From the NCBI GenBank assembly GCA_030042755.1, contig JASHZC010000286.1, positions 1 through 5,734 on the forward strand: a stretch of 5,734 bases of DNA, written 5' to 3'. The first letter of the stretch is position 1, and each line of letters starts with the position of its first letter. The notes below the pieces were generated by a model. It was not told the DNA's origin. It did not search any database and worked only from the letters and a program-made list of their open reading frames with translations. Shown here in pieces: positions 1 through 4,934 of this stretch. A program made the position numbers and the translations under genes. Source of the DNA: Vulcanimicrobiota bacterium (GTDB taxonomy: Bacteria; Eremiobacterota; Eremiobacteria; Baltobacterales; Baltobacteraceae).

Positions 1-60
1 TGCCACCGCTTTGCTGAAGCGGTCGCGAAGGTCATCGAGTTGTGTTCCTAAATCGATCAT
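1..60 (-). CDS. pheS: Probable phenylalanyl-tRNA synthetase alpha subunit, N-terminal fragment (partial)
   Basis: Only the first 20 codons are inside the window, starting at ATG (60-58) and running off the left edge. The peptide is MIDLGTQLDDLRDRFSKAVA, a charged amphipathic helix start like the N-terminal coiled-coil arm of PheS, which binds tRNA-Phe. PheS forms the catalytic half of the cytoplasmic alpha2-beta2 enzyme that charges tRNA-Phe. AGGTG (66-62) lies just upstream, close to the ATG for a Shine-Dalgarno site. The call rests mainly on context: SpoU-family methyltransferase genes commonly sit immediately upstream of pheS, and an intrinsic terminator precedes the gene here, as in regulated pheST operons. 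Twenty residues cannot prove the family, so another coiled-coil protein is possible. Confidence 0.55.
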   Translation of the reverse strand, partial: MIDLGTQLDDLRDRFSKAVA

Positions 61-78
61 CGCACCTAAAGAATGCGT

Positions 79-119
79 CTTCCAAAATCAAAACGCCCGG
101 ATTAGTATACCGGGCGTTT
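79..119 (-). terminator. Intrinsic terminator between yqzL-like gene and pheS
   Basis: On the minus strand, AAACGCCCGG (119-110), a 9-nt loop TATACTAAT (109-101) and CCGGGCGTTT (100-91) form a perfect 10-bp stem. It is followed by a T-rich run, TGATTTTGG (90-82). The T-run lies only on the minus-strand side, so it acts on transcripts coming from the methyltransferase and yqzL genes. It ends about 30 bases before the pheS ATG, so it could be a plain terminator or an attenuator. The loop also resembles a -10 box. Confidence 0.8.
101..109 (-). promoter_or_regulatory. Candidate -10 element in the terminator loop, in front of pheS
   Basis: The minus-strand loop of the terminator reads TATACT (109-104) followed by AAT, one mismatch from TATAAT. 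A start about 7 bases downstream would put the 5' end inside the 3' arm of the hairpin. The new transcript could then not form the terminator and would have a leader of about 37 nt before pheS. No convincing -35 is seen at 16-18 bases upstream (AGAAGA or AAGAAG), and there is no TGn extension, so this is only a candidate. Confidence 0.3.
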
Positions 120-144
120 CGGGAATTCTTCTTAGACTTCTTGG

Positions 145-246
145 TCAGGATGGGCTCGGAACTGGGTGAATCCGGCGGTACGCAAGATAGGCGCTAATCG
201 AACCCGTTTGGGCGAAGAGTTTCCAGAAGAGATCACTGGTTGCCAT
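145..246 (-). CDS. yqzL: YqzL-like small protein (33 aa)
   Basis: ATG (246-244) to TGA (147-145) encodes a 33-residue protein. The core LFWKLFAQTGSISAYLAYRR (residues 6-25) matches the YqzL family pattern: W-K-x-F-x-x-T-G-(S/N)-x-x-x-Y-L-x-Y. Family members are tiny, about 45 residues or fewer, and have no established function to my knowledge. In Bacillus the gene lies beside era/recO, whereas here it is between the SpoU methyltransferase and pheS. AAGGAG (264-259) lies 12 bases upstream of the ATG, a long but usable spacing, and no other in-frame start is closer. A short proline-rich tail (HPVPSPS) follows the core. It is soluble and shows no signal peptide. It is probably co-transcribed with the methyltransferase or driven by the -10-like element at 311-303, and ends just before a terminator. 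Recognition is from the motif; the role is unknown. Confidence 0.78.
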   Translation of the reverse strand: MATSDLFWKLFAQTGSISAYLAYRRIHPVPSPS

Positions 247-258
247 ACTTGGTGCCGT

Positions 259-264
259 CTCCTT
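259..264 (-). promoter_or_regulatory. Ribosome binding site of the yqzL-like gene
   Basis: AAGGAG on the minus strand, 12 bases before the ATG at 246. It is the only strong Shine-Dalgarno sequence in this interval and supports translation of the 33-aa frame rather than the overlapping 78-codon frame, which starts much further upstream. Confidence 0.6.
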
Positions 265-302
265 CCAGCCTTAATCGGCCCATAAACCCGTGGAATGCCG
301 AG

Positions 303-311
303 ATTGTACCA
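303..311 (-). promoter_or_regulatory. Candidate extended -10 promoter upstream of the yqzL-like gene
   Basis: The minus strand reads TGGTACAAT (311-303), a TGn-TACAAT extended -10 just after the methyltransferase stop. It would start transcription near 296, giving a leader of about 50 nt before yqzL. The -35 region is poor (TACCCG at 17-bp spacing), which extended -10 promoters can tolerate. It could provide yqzL, and by readthrough pheS, with their own promoter. Confidence 0.35.
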
Positions 312-319
312 TGCGACTT

Positions 320-1132
320 TTAGCACGGGTAGACTTGACTTTTCGGGCCCCGGGGACTCTCTTGACAACTCTTTGAAACGACATAAAGCGCAATCGACCC
401 GGCCACCGCTGCGTTGAGTGATTCCGCCGGATCGCTCATCGGAATACCAACCAACCGGTTAGCCGAGCCCTGCCAGAGGCCGAGTCCCCTTCGCTCGTGG
501 CCGACGAGTAAGACGGTCGGCTTTCCGGGATCGGTCGTGGCAATGTCTCGCCCTTCCGCAGTCAAACCGAGAACCGTGGCGTTCATCGAACGTGCCACCG
601 CGTCAAACTCTTCGGGTCTGGCGATCGCCATCGGAAGACGAAACGCCGCGCCCATAGCCCCGCGAACGACTTTAGGGTGGTACGGGTCTACCCCGAGATT
701 CCCGATGACGATGCCGTTGGCGCCGAACGCCTCGGCCGACCGGAGCAGCGTGCCGACGTTCCCGGGGTCGTTCAGGTCGGCCATGGCCAGCGTGAGGCGG
801 CCTCGCATGACCGCGTCAAGGTCGTGGAGTCGGACCGGAGCGACGGCGACGATCCCGGTGGCCGTTTCCAAGTCGGAAATTCGGGCGCCAATTCGCTCGT
901 CGACGACGTAGACCGGGACGCCGCGAGAGTCCAGGTCGCGCGCAGTTGCGTTGCCCTCGAGTACGCCTTCGGTGACGTAAAGTTCTTCGATCTCGATGCC
1001 GCTGCGCACGGCCTCGTCCAAAAGGGTCGCCCCCTCAAAGACGAAACGTCCGTGCTTTTTGCGGCCCTTGACCGTCTGGAGCTCGCGGACGCGGGCGATC
1101 CGCTCCGCGTGGGCGCCGGCTAGCGTTGCCAA
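320..1132 (-). CDS. SpoU/TrmH-family RNA 2'-O-ribose methyltransferase (270 aa)
   Basis: A SPOUT-class enzyme that transfers methyl from S-adenosylmethionine to a ribose 2'-OH in rRNA or tRNA; the target cannot be told from sequence. Residues 10-95 form the N-terminal substrate-binding domain (VKGRKKHGRFVFEG), and about 112-255 the trefoil-knot catalytic domain. Motif 1 is LNDPGNVGTLLRSAEAFG (120-137, key N121 and R131). Motif 2 is VVRGAMGAAFRLP (155-167). Motif 3 is GHERRGL plus IPMSDPAESLN (211-240). Slight oddities are Ala where motif 2 usually has Ser, His in GHE where Asn or Ser is usual, and a 16-residue tail after K254. The TTG start (1132-1130) is the first plausible start after the upstream frame becomes non-homologous; the frame stays open to 1222, but the sequence there is Arg-rich and overlaps a membrane protein. 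The start overlaps that gene's stop by 13 bases, suggesting coupling, and no clear SD is seen. Adjacency to pheS is typical. Confidence 0.93.
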   Translation of the reverse strand: MATLAGAHAERIARVRELQTVKGRKKHGRFVFEGATLLDEAVRSGIEIEELYVTEGVLEGNATARDLDSRGVPVYVVDERIGARISDLETATGIVAVAPVRLHDLDAVMRGRLTLAMADLNDPGNVGTLLRSAEAFGANGIVIGNLGVDPYHPKVVRGAMGAAFRLPMAIARPEEFDAVARSMNATVLGLTAEGRDIATTDPGKPTVLLVGHERRGLGLWQGSANRLVGIPMSDPAESLNAAVAGSIALYVVSKSCQESPRGPKSQVYPC

Positions 1133-1308
1133 CGGGCGCGCGTCGCGATCATGCCGGCGGCGGCCAGCCCTGCGGCCAGCACGATGGCAATTTTGTCGTT
1201 GAAGTGATGCGGCACAACCCAAATGTTAAAGGCGTAAACGAGGGCCACAAAAATCGCGAAAAAATATGCCAACCAGCCGACTTCGGCCAAAATCGAAGAG
1301 CGTTGCAC
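1120..1308 (-). CDS. Small two-helix membrane protein, unrecognised (62 aa)
   Basis: GTG (1308-1306) to TAG (1122-1120). Two hydrophobic segments are visible, about residues 10-31 (WLAYFFAIFVALVYAFNIWVV) and 39-54 (KIAIVLAAGLAAAGMIATR), joined by the polar turn PHHFND. The protein ends in a basic tail (RARWQR), so a hairpin with the C terminus in the cytoplasm is likely. I do not recognise a family. The stop overlaps the methyltransferase TTG by 13 bases, which argues for a shared transcript. No Shine-Dalgarno is seen; an in-frame TAA at 1323-1321 bounds the frame, and TTG at codon 7 is an alternative start. The promoter would have to lie in or beyond the 14-base gap to the divergent NUDIX gene, that is, inside it. 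The helix pattern looks protein-like, but expression is unproven. Confidence 0.55.
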   Translation of the reverse strand: MQRSSILAEVGWLAYFFAIFVALVYAFNIWVVPHHFNDKIAIVLAAGLAAAGMIATRARWQR

Positions 1309-1311
1309 GAT

Positions 1312-1316
1312 GAGGA
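1312..1316 (+). promoter_or_regulatory. Ribosome binding site of the NUDIX gene
   Basis: GAGGA lies 6 bases before the ATG at 1323, fixing that start. It falls in the 14-base gap between the divergent starts at 1308 (minus) and 1323 (plus), so the plus-strand promoter must lie inside the small membrane-protein gene. Confidence 0.7.
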
Positions 1317-1322
1317 AAACTT

Positions 1323-1883
1323 ATGGATGGTAAGCCCCAAGTCATTTCCACGAGCGAGCGGTTTGTTGGTCCGGTCTTCCGGGTTCGGTCCGACGAGATC
1401 GTCCTCGACGACGGGATGGTTGCTCGGGTCGACGTCGTCGAGCATCATGGCTCGTACGGGATCATCGCCACGCCCTCGCCCGACGAGGTGGTCCTGGTCC
1501 GCCAGTACCGGCACCCGGTCGGGTTGACGCTCTGGGAGATCCCGGCCGGTACCGCCGAGCCGGGAGAGAGCACCCTTGAGGGGGCGCTCCGGGAACTTGC
1601 CGAGGAGACCGGATACCGCGCGGGGGCTGCGCGCATCTTGGGCAGTCTGTATATGACGCCGGGCTTTTGCGACGAGATTATGCACTTCGTGCATGCTCGT
1701 GAGCTAACGCTCGGCGAGCAGAACCTCGACGATGACGAGCGCATTGTTGTCAAAAAATTTACAATCGATGAAACACAGCGCTTGCTTGAATGCGGCGAAA
1801 TTGCCGATGCAAAGACTCTCATCGCACTCTTATGGTTACGCGGTTCTCGGGGTGAACTTGCGCCGAGCCGTGCCGATAATTGA
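1323..1883 (+). CDS. NUDIX hydrolase, ADP-ribose pyrophosphatase type (186 aa)
   Basis: The complete Nudix box GX5EX7REUXEEXGU is present at residues 76-98: G76, E82, R90-E91, E94-E95, G97 and Y98. The glutamates bind Mg2+ for cleavage of nucleoside diphosphate-X bonds. An N-terminal half-domain (1-50) with V-x-x-V-x-H-x-G-S-Y-G, the VLVRQYRHPVG strand (57-67) and LWEIPAGT leading into the box are typical of NudF/ADP-ribose pyrophosphatases. P113 in YMTPGFCDE, 15 residues after the box, is the position used to assign the ADP-ribose subgroup. The C-terminal EIADAKTLIALLWL helix also fits. The likely reaction is ADP-ribose to AMP plus ribose-5-phosphate in the cytosol; UDP-sugar or GDP-mannose substrates remain possible. 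A good GAGGA site supports the ATG. Base composition falls visibly in the last third (from about 1740), where A/T-rich codons appear, but the protein reads normally. Confidence 0.93.
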   Translation: MDGKPQVISTSERFVGPVFRVRSDEIVLDDGMVARVDVVEHHGSYGIIATPSPDEVVLVRQYRHPVGLTLWEIPAGTAEPGESTLEGALRELAEETGYRAGAARILGSLYMTPGFCDEIMHFVHARELTLGEQNLDDDERIVVKKFTIDETQRLLECGEIADAKTLIALLWLRGSRGELAPSRADN

Positions 1884-1937
1884 GGTACGGGCTCGATCAC
1901 GGCTGTGGTGCGGTTATGCACCGCGGTTCTCGACCAT

Positions 1938-1942
1938 GGAGG
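1938..1942 (+). promoter_or_regulatory. Ribosome binding site that selects the GTG start at 1948
   Basis: GGAGG with a 5-base spacer to the in-frame GTG at 1948. It overlaps the alternative ATG at 1936, which therefore cannot use it; this is the reason for preferring the GTG. Confidence 0.55.
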
Positions 1943-1947
1943 AAGTC

Positions 1948-2223
1948 GTGGAAGTACCTCGCGACATCGACGCAGTCCTCAAACATCTTCTCGAAGGATC
2001 GGAAGATGTTTCGGAGCGGTCGATGCTGGCCCCAGAAGATGAAACATATCTCTCGTCGCTGATCGCATCGGTTCGATGCGGTCGCCGTGCAGTGCTCATC
2101 GTCGAGGATGCCGACGAGCGGCTGCGTTACATGTTCAGCAACGCAACGCGCGCTGAAGCGGTTACGATGTTGGGCAAAGTTGTCGAAGCGACGGGACGTC
2201 GTTTAGCCGAGAACGACGACTAG
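1948..2223 (+). CDS. Unrecognised small cytosolic protein (91 aa)
   Basis: I do not recognise a family. I chose GTG at 1948 because GGAGG (1938-1942) sits 5 bases before it; ATG at 1936 in the same frame would add four residues (MEEV) but has no ribosome site. The frame extends upstream over the NUDIX end without good sense. The predicted protein is acidic at both ends with no signal peptide or membrane segment. It has a helical, charged first half (DIDAVLKHLLEGSEDVSE), a short strand RRAVLIVED (about 49-57), then a helical region (RYMFSNATRAEAVTMLGKVVEATGRRL). It contains one cysteine. It is 64 bases downstream of the NUDIX gene on the same strand, so co-transcription is plausible, and converges on the beta-lactamase-like gene with a 12-base gap. 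A perfect 10-bp inverted repeat lies inside it at 1981-2011. Confidence 0.62.
   Translation: MEVPRDIDAVLKHLLEGSEDVSERSMLAPEDETYLSSLIASVRCGRRAVLIVEDADERLRYMFSNATRAEAVTMLGKVVEATGRRLAENDD
1981..2011. repeat. Perfect 10-bp inverted repeat inside the small-protein gene
   Basis: AAACATCTTC (1981-1990) and GAAGATGTTT (2002-2011) are exact reverse complements separated by 11 bases. Neither strand has a T-run directly after the stem, so it is not a standard intrinsic terminator. It could be an RNA hairpin within the coding sequence or a protein-binding dyad. Confidence 0.6.
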
Positions 2224-2235
2224 AGAAGACCCGAG

Positions 2236-3630
2236 TTATGGAACGAGTAGGATCTCGTTAATCTTACCGTTCGGCATTACCCCAAAACGATAGTGATACT
2301 GTCCGTGTTGAAAGCGGACGAGAAACTCATAAACCGTACTCCCATCGCTTCCGTTTCTGCTGGCGATTGGAACCATTGCCAGCGGCTTTCCAAGAGCCGC
2401 GTATCCTGCATGCGCGAGTACGGCATCCGTAAGGTAAGCAGAGAATGCAGGCGTGAGCTGCGTGCGGTCGATATGCTTGTCGGCAATTCGCTCGAGCCAT
2501 TCTTTCGCTCTCTCGACAATTGCGTTGTCAACGTGAGCCCGTTCCGGTGGAAGGATGACGTCGAGCACCTCCGACGCGAGTTGGAGCGGAGACACGACCG
2601 TACCCGCGGCCATTGAATCGGTGTTCGCAACGACGATGACGGCGATATGGTCGTCGGGCAGCAGTGCGTTCATCGCGGAATATCCGGGGATTTGACCGCT
2701 ATTCCAGATGAACTGCTTGCCGTTTCGTTGATCGATCGTCCAGCCCAGACCGTGAATCGCGGGCCCGGGAACGGAGGCGGCGGTGAACATTGCGCGTTCG
2801 GCGTCCACCCGAAGCAAGAGCGGCATGCCGATATCCCACTTTGCCAAGTCGAATACGTTCGTAACGACACCGTTGGCGCCATACAGCCACGCGGGATCCC
2901 ACGTTTTCGCCCCTCGAAAATGACCGGGCAAACCGGTGTAACCGGCGGCGTGTTGCGGAGAAATTCCGGTGTCGCCGGCGAGAAACGTTTGGTTCATCAC
3001 GAGCGGGATGAAGATGTGCTGCTGCAAGTAGTCGGAGAGCGGCACGCCACCCGCGCGTTCGACGATGAGCCCGGCAATTGCGTAATCGAAATCGTTGTAC
3101 CGGTACTGCGTGCCCGGCGCGAACGCCGGCTGCAGTTTGTTTGCCGCGGCGATCAACGCGTCGATCTTGATGGTCTTGCTGCGATCCTGATCGATATCGG
3201 TCGAGGCGGTGAGGTCGGGCAACCCGGCGGTGTGATTGAGCAGCTGACGGATCGTGACGTCCTTGGCTACCGTGAGCTCGGGAACGTACCGCGTGACGAG
3301 ATCGTCGAGCTTCACCTTGCCGTCTTGCTGCAACGTGAGTATTGCCGCGGCGGTGAACTGTTCGCTGGCGGAAGCGATGTAGGTCTGGGTCGTCGGTTCG
3401 AAACGATCGTGCCGCTCGAGGCTAGCCTCGCCGAATCCGCGAGCGTAGACGATTCGCCCATCCTCCACGATGCCAATGGCAAAACCAGGCGAGCGCTCGT
3501 TAAATAGAACGCGGTTCGCCAGATCGTCGACCTGGTGTTCCATGGTCGCCGTGAACTGGTGCGTCAGTGGGGCGGGCGTCACCGCCGTGACGGCACCCAG
3601 AAGCGCGCCGAATGTGAAGCCGATCAGCAT
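2236..3630 (-). CDS. Exported beta-lactamase/PBP-fold protein with degenerate active site (464 aa)
   Basis: Family: serine beta-lactamase-like (Pfam Beta-lactamase, MEROPS S12), whose active members use SxxK, YxN and HxG/KxG. The fold signature is clear: SPGFAIGIVEDGRIVYARGFG (47-67), LLNHTAGLPD (130-139), PGTQYRYNDFDYAIAGLIVE (172-191), GANGVVTNVFDLAKWD (251-266), HGLGWTI (293-299) and IPGYSA (314-319). All three catalytic motifs are altered: SASE (87-90) has Glu for Lys, Y178-N179-D180 has Asp for Asn, and N310-S311-G312 has Asn for His. No frameshift or stop breaks the frame, so this looks like a maintained pseudoenzyme. Residues about 365-464 form a C-terminal alpha+beta domain ending VMPNGKINEILLVP, resembling DUF3887/NTF2-like tails. 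The N-terminal hydrophobic stretch (1-20) acts as an export signal, though without a basic n-region. No SD is seen. The gene begins 15 bases after the anti-sigma stop, in the same frame, so it is probably translationally coupled. It could still be an esterase with divergent chemistry. Confidence 0.9.
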   Translation of the reverse strand: MLIGFTFGALLGAVTAVTPAPLTHQFTATMEHQVDDLANRVLFNERSPGFAIGIVEDGRIVYARGFGEASLERHDRFEPTTQTYIASASEQFTAAAILTLQQDGKVKLDDLVTRYVPELTVAKDVTIRQLLNHTAGLPDLTASTDIDQDRSKTIKIDALIAAANKLQPAFAPGTQYRYNDFDYAIAGLIVERAGGVPLSDYLQQHIFIPLVMNQTFLAGDTGISPQHAAGYTGLPGHFRGAKTWDPAWLYGANGVVTNVFDLAKWDIGMPLLLRVDAERAMFTAASVPGPAIHGLGWTIDQRNGKQFIWNSGQIPGYSAMNALLPDDHIAVIVVANTDSMAAGTVVSPLQLASEVLDVILPPERAHVDNAIVERAKEWLERIADKHIDRTQLTPAFSAYLTDAVLAHAGYAALGKPLAMVPIASRNGSDGSTVYEFLVRFQHGQYHYRFGVMPNGKINEILLVP

Positions 3631-3645
3631 GCTGGTGCTTTTCGG

Positions 3646-4284
3646 CTAAAAAACGAGCTGGGCCTGGCCTACCACGCGCCCATCGAGCATCAGCGCGAGC
3701 TGATCCATCCGGTGGCTCTTCGGGAGATAGAGGAGCGCCATTCTTCCGTGAGGCACGGCCGTTCCGAGCGCGGTCATCGTGCCGTCGTGCGGCCAGACGA
3801 CGTGAACCGGCGCCGAGGCGTCTCGCACGATGATGCAATACCAGGAGCCATCGGGCGCATACATGACGTGGGCGTCGGATCCCGTGAATGCAACGGTGCG
3901 ATGCGGGCTTGCCGCTACCCGGACCATTGCTTGCGCATCGTCGGCCATCGCCTGCTGCATCGACATGTTCTGGTGCAACAAATACCCGGCCGGCAGAAGC
4001 GCGATCGCAACGGCCGCGGCGGCCGCTAGCCACACGCTGTTGCGCCGCGGCCGAGCGGCTTGCGGTCCTGCTTCGATCGAACGCGTAATTCGTTCGCGCA
4101 GCGCGGCCGGCGGTTCGAATTGCTCCTGTGCGGCTGTGGCAGCAGTAACGTCGGCTTCAGCTTGCGCCAAAAGACGCCGGCACGCGTCGCAGCGCTCGAG
4201 ATGCTCGTCGACTTCCACGACCTCGTGCGGTTCGAGAACGCCGAGCGCATAGAGCGCGGCGGATTCGCCGATGTGGTCGCTCAT
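3646..4284 (-). CDS. RskA-like transmembrane anti-sigma factor (212 aa)
   Basis: The N-terminal zinc-binding anti-sigma domain carries H28-x3-C32-x2-C35 (HLERCDAC), which holds the partner sigma factor inactive in the cytoplasm. A basic patch RPRR (78-81) precedes one membrane helix, about residues 83-103 (SVWLAAAAAVAIALLPAGYLL), and then an extracytoplasmic RskA-type domain (107-212) with the typical ending ALLYLPKSHRMDQLALMLDGRVVGQAQLVF. The ATG (4284) overlaps the sigma stop by 4 bases (ATGA), so expression is coupled to the sigma factor. By family, release is expected through regulated intramembrane proteolysis triggered outside the membrane; the signal is unknown. The gene ends at TAG (3648-3646) after a six-T run, and the downstream beta-lactamase-like ORF continues in the same frame. 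Cytoplasm-in, periplasm-out topology is inferred from the basic flank. Confidence 0.93.
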   Translation of the reverse strand: MSDHIGESAALYALGVLEPHEVVEVDEHLERCDACRRLLAQAEADVTAATAAQEQFEPPAALRERITRSIEAGPQAARPRRNSVWLAAAAAVAIALLPAGYLLHQNMSMQQAMADDAQAMVRVAASPHRTVAFTGSDAHVMYAPDGSWYCIIVRDASAPVHVVWPHDGTMTALGTAVPHGRMALLYLPKSHRMDQLALMLDGRVVGQAQLVF

Positions 4285-4889
4285 TCGTCCGTACCCAACG
4301 CCGCGCCCAGTTTGCGCAGTCCGGTCGCGATGCGGCTTTTGATGGTGCCGAGCGGTTCGTCTAATTCGCGTGCGATTTCGACGTGCGTTTTGTGTTCGTA
4401 ATAGGCGAGCTCGAGCGGGCGGCGTTGTTCCGGCGGCAAGCTGCGCAAAGCAGCGCGCAACCGATCGTGTTCGATCACGTCGACCACGCGCAATTCATCG
4501 TGTTCTACCGGCTGAGCCGCGAGCTTCTCTTCGAGCTTTCGGCGCCGCGCTTTCGACCGTTGGCGCGTGATGGCCTCATTGCGAACGCATACGACGAGAA
4601 AGCTGCGCAGCGTTCCGCGCGCTCGTGTGTAGGAATCCGACGACTTCCATACGCGCGCGAGCGCATCGTGGACGCAGTCCCCGGCGTCCTCGGCATTGCC
4701 GAGCACGTGGTACGCCGCGGAGTAGAGCAGTCTCCCGTAGCGCGTGTATGCTTCGTCGAAAGCCCAGCGCTCCTTAGCCGCAAACGCAGCTGCGAGCGTC
4801 TCGTCGTCGAGGGCGGGGCGCATGAGACGAGGCGTTCGACGGCCGGACGGCGCTTCGCCTGGGTACGGCCATGCGGTCGGGGCGCTCAT
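4281..4889 (-). CDS. ECF (RpoE/SigK-type) RNA polymerase sigma factor (202 aa)
   Basis: Region 2 spans about residues 43-115 (FDEAYTRYGRLLYSAAYHVLGNAEDAGDCVHDALARVWK, then RGTLRSFLVVCVRNEAITRQRSKARRR), which contacts core polymerase and the -10 element. A short linker follows, then region 4 (about 144-198; LRSLPPEQRRPLELAYYEHKTHVEIARELDEPLGTIKSRIATGLRKL) with the helix-turn-helix that reads the -35 element. Region 3 is absent, as in ECF factors. Together with the overlapping RskA-like gene this is a sigma/anti-sigma pair of the SigK/ECF19-like kind. ATG 4889 is used here. ATG 4823 (Met23) is a real alternative, because residues 1-22 are Pro/Arg-rich and precede any conserved sequence; neither start has a clear SD. 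It probably activates its own operon, but I cannot point to its promoter. Confidence 0.94.
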   Translation of the reverse strand: MSAPTAWPYPGEAPSGRRTPRLMRPALDDETLAAAFAAKERWAFDEAYTRYGRLLYSAAYHVLGNAEDAGDCVHDALARVWKSSDSYTRARGTLRSFLVVCVRNEAITRQRSKARRRKLEEKLAAQPVEHDELRVVDVIEHDRLRAALRSLPPEQRRPLELAYYEHKTHVEIARELDEPLGTIKSRIATGLRKLGAALGTDE

Positions 4890-4903
4890 ATACGTCGAGA
4901 ACG

Positions 4904-4922
4904 CCGCCGGGTGCCGCGGCGG
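4904..4922 (-). other. GC-rich hairpin between the DUF4142 gene and sigma factor gene
   Basis: CCGCCG and CGGCGG form a 6-bp stem with a 7-base loop in the 45-base gap between the DUF4142 stop (4935) and sigma start (4889). No T-run follows on the minus strand, so it is not a classical terminator. It may attenuate or protect the 3' end of the upstream message, or be a by-product of high G+C. Confidence 0.3.
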
Positions 4923-4934
4923 ATTGGTCTCGCG

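Noticed and set aside
61..320. T-box leader before pheS
   Set aside because: The hallmark AGGGTGGNACCGCG antiterminator sequence is not present on the minus strand, and the terminator lacks an alternative partner longer than about 5 bp.
132..368. 78-codon minus-strand ORF over the yqzL-like region
   Set aside because: It begins inside the methyltransferase tail and has no nearby ribosome site or family look; the overlapping 33-codon frame matches YqzL and has AAGGAG.
414..1123. Two plus-strand ORFs (165 and 148 codons) opposite the methyltransferase
   Set aside because: Both lie wholly within the SpoU gene and read as compositionally biased mirrors of it.
1133..1222. N-terminal extension of the methyltransferase to give 300 aa
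   Set aside because: The extra residues are Arg/Gly/Ala-rich without homology and overlap the membrane-protein frame; TTG at 1132 fits the family length.
2647..3507. 286-codon plus-strand ORF antisense to the beta-lactamase-like gene
   Set aside because: Its translation is low-complexity Arg/Gly/Val-rich with no family signal, and the opposite frame has clear fold motifs; it is a shadow of codon bias.
3646..3654. Six-T run at the anti-sigma stop as an intrinsic terminator or slippage site
   Set aside because: No stable stem precedes it, and slippage by one base would not join the two genes, which are already in the same frame.
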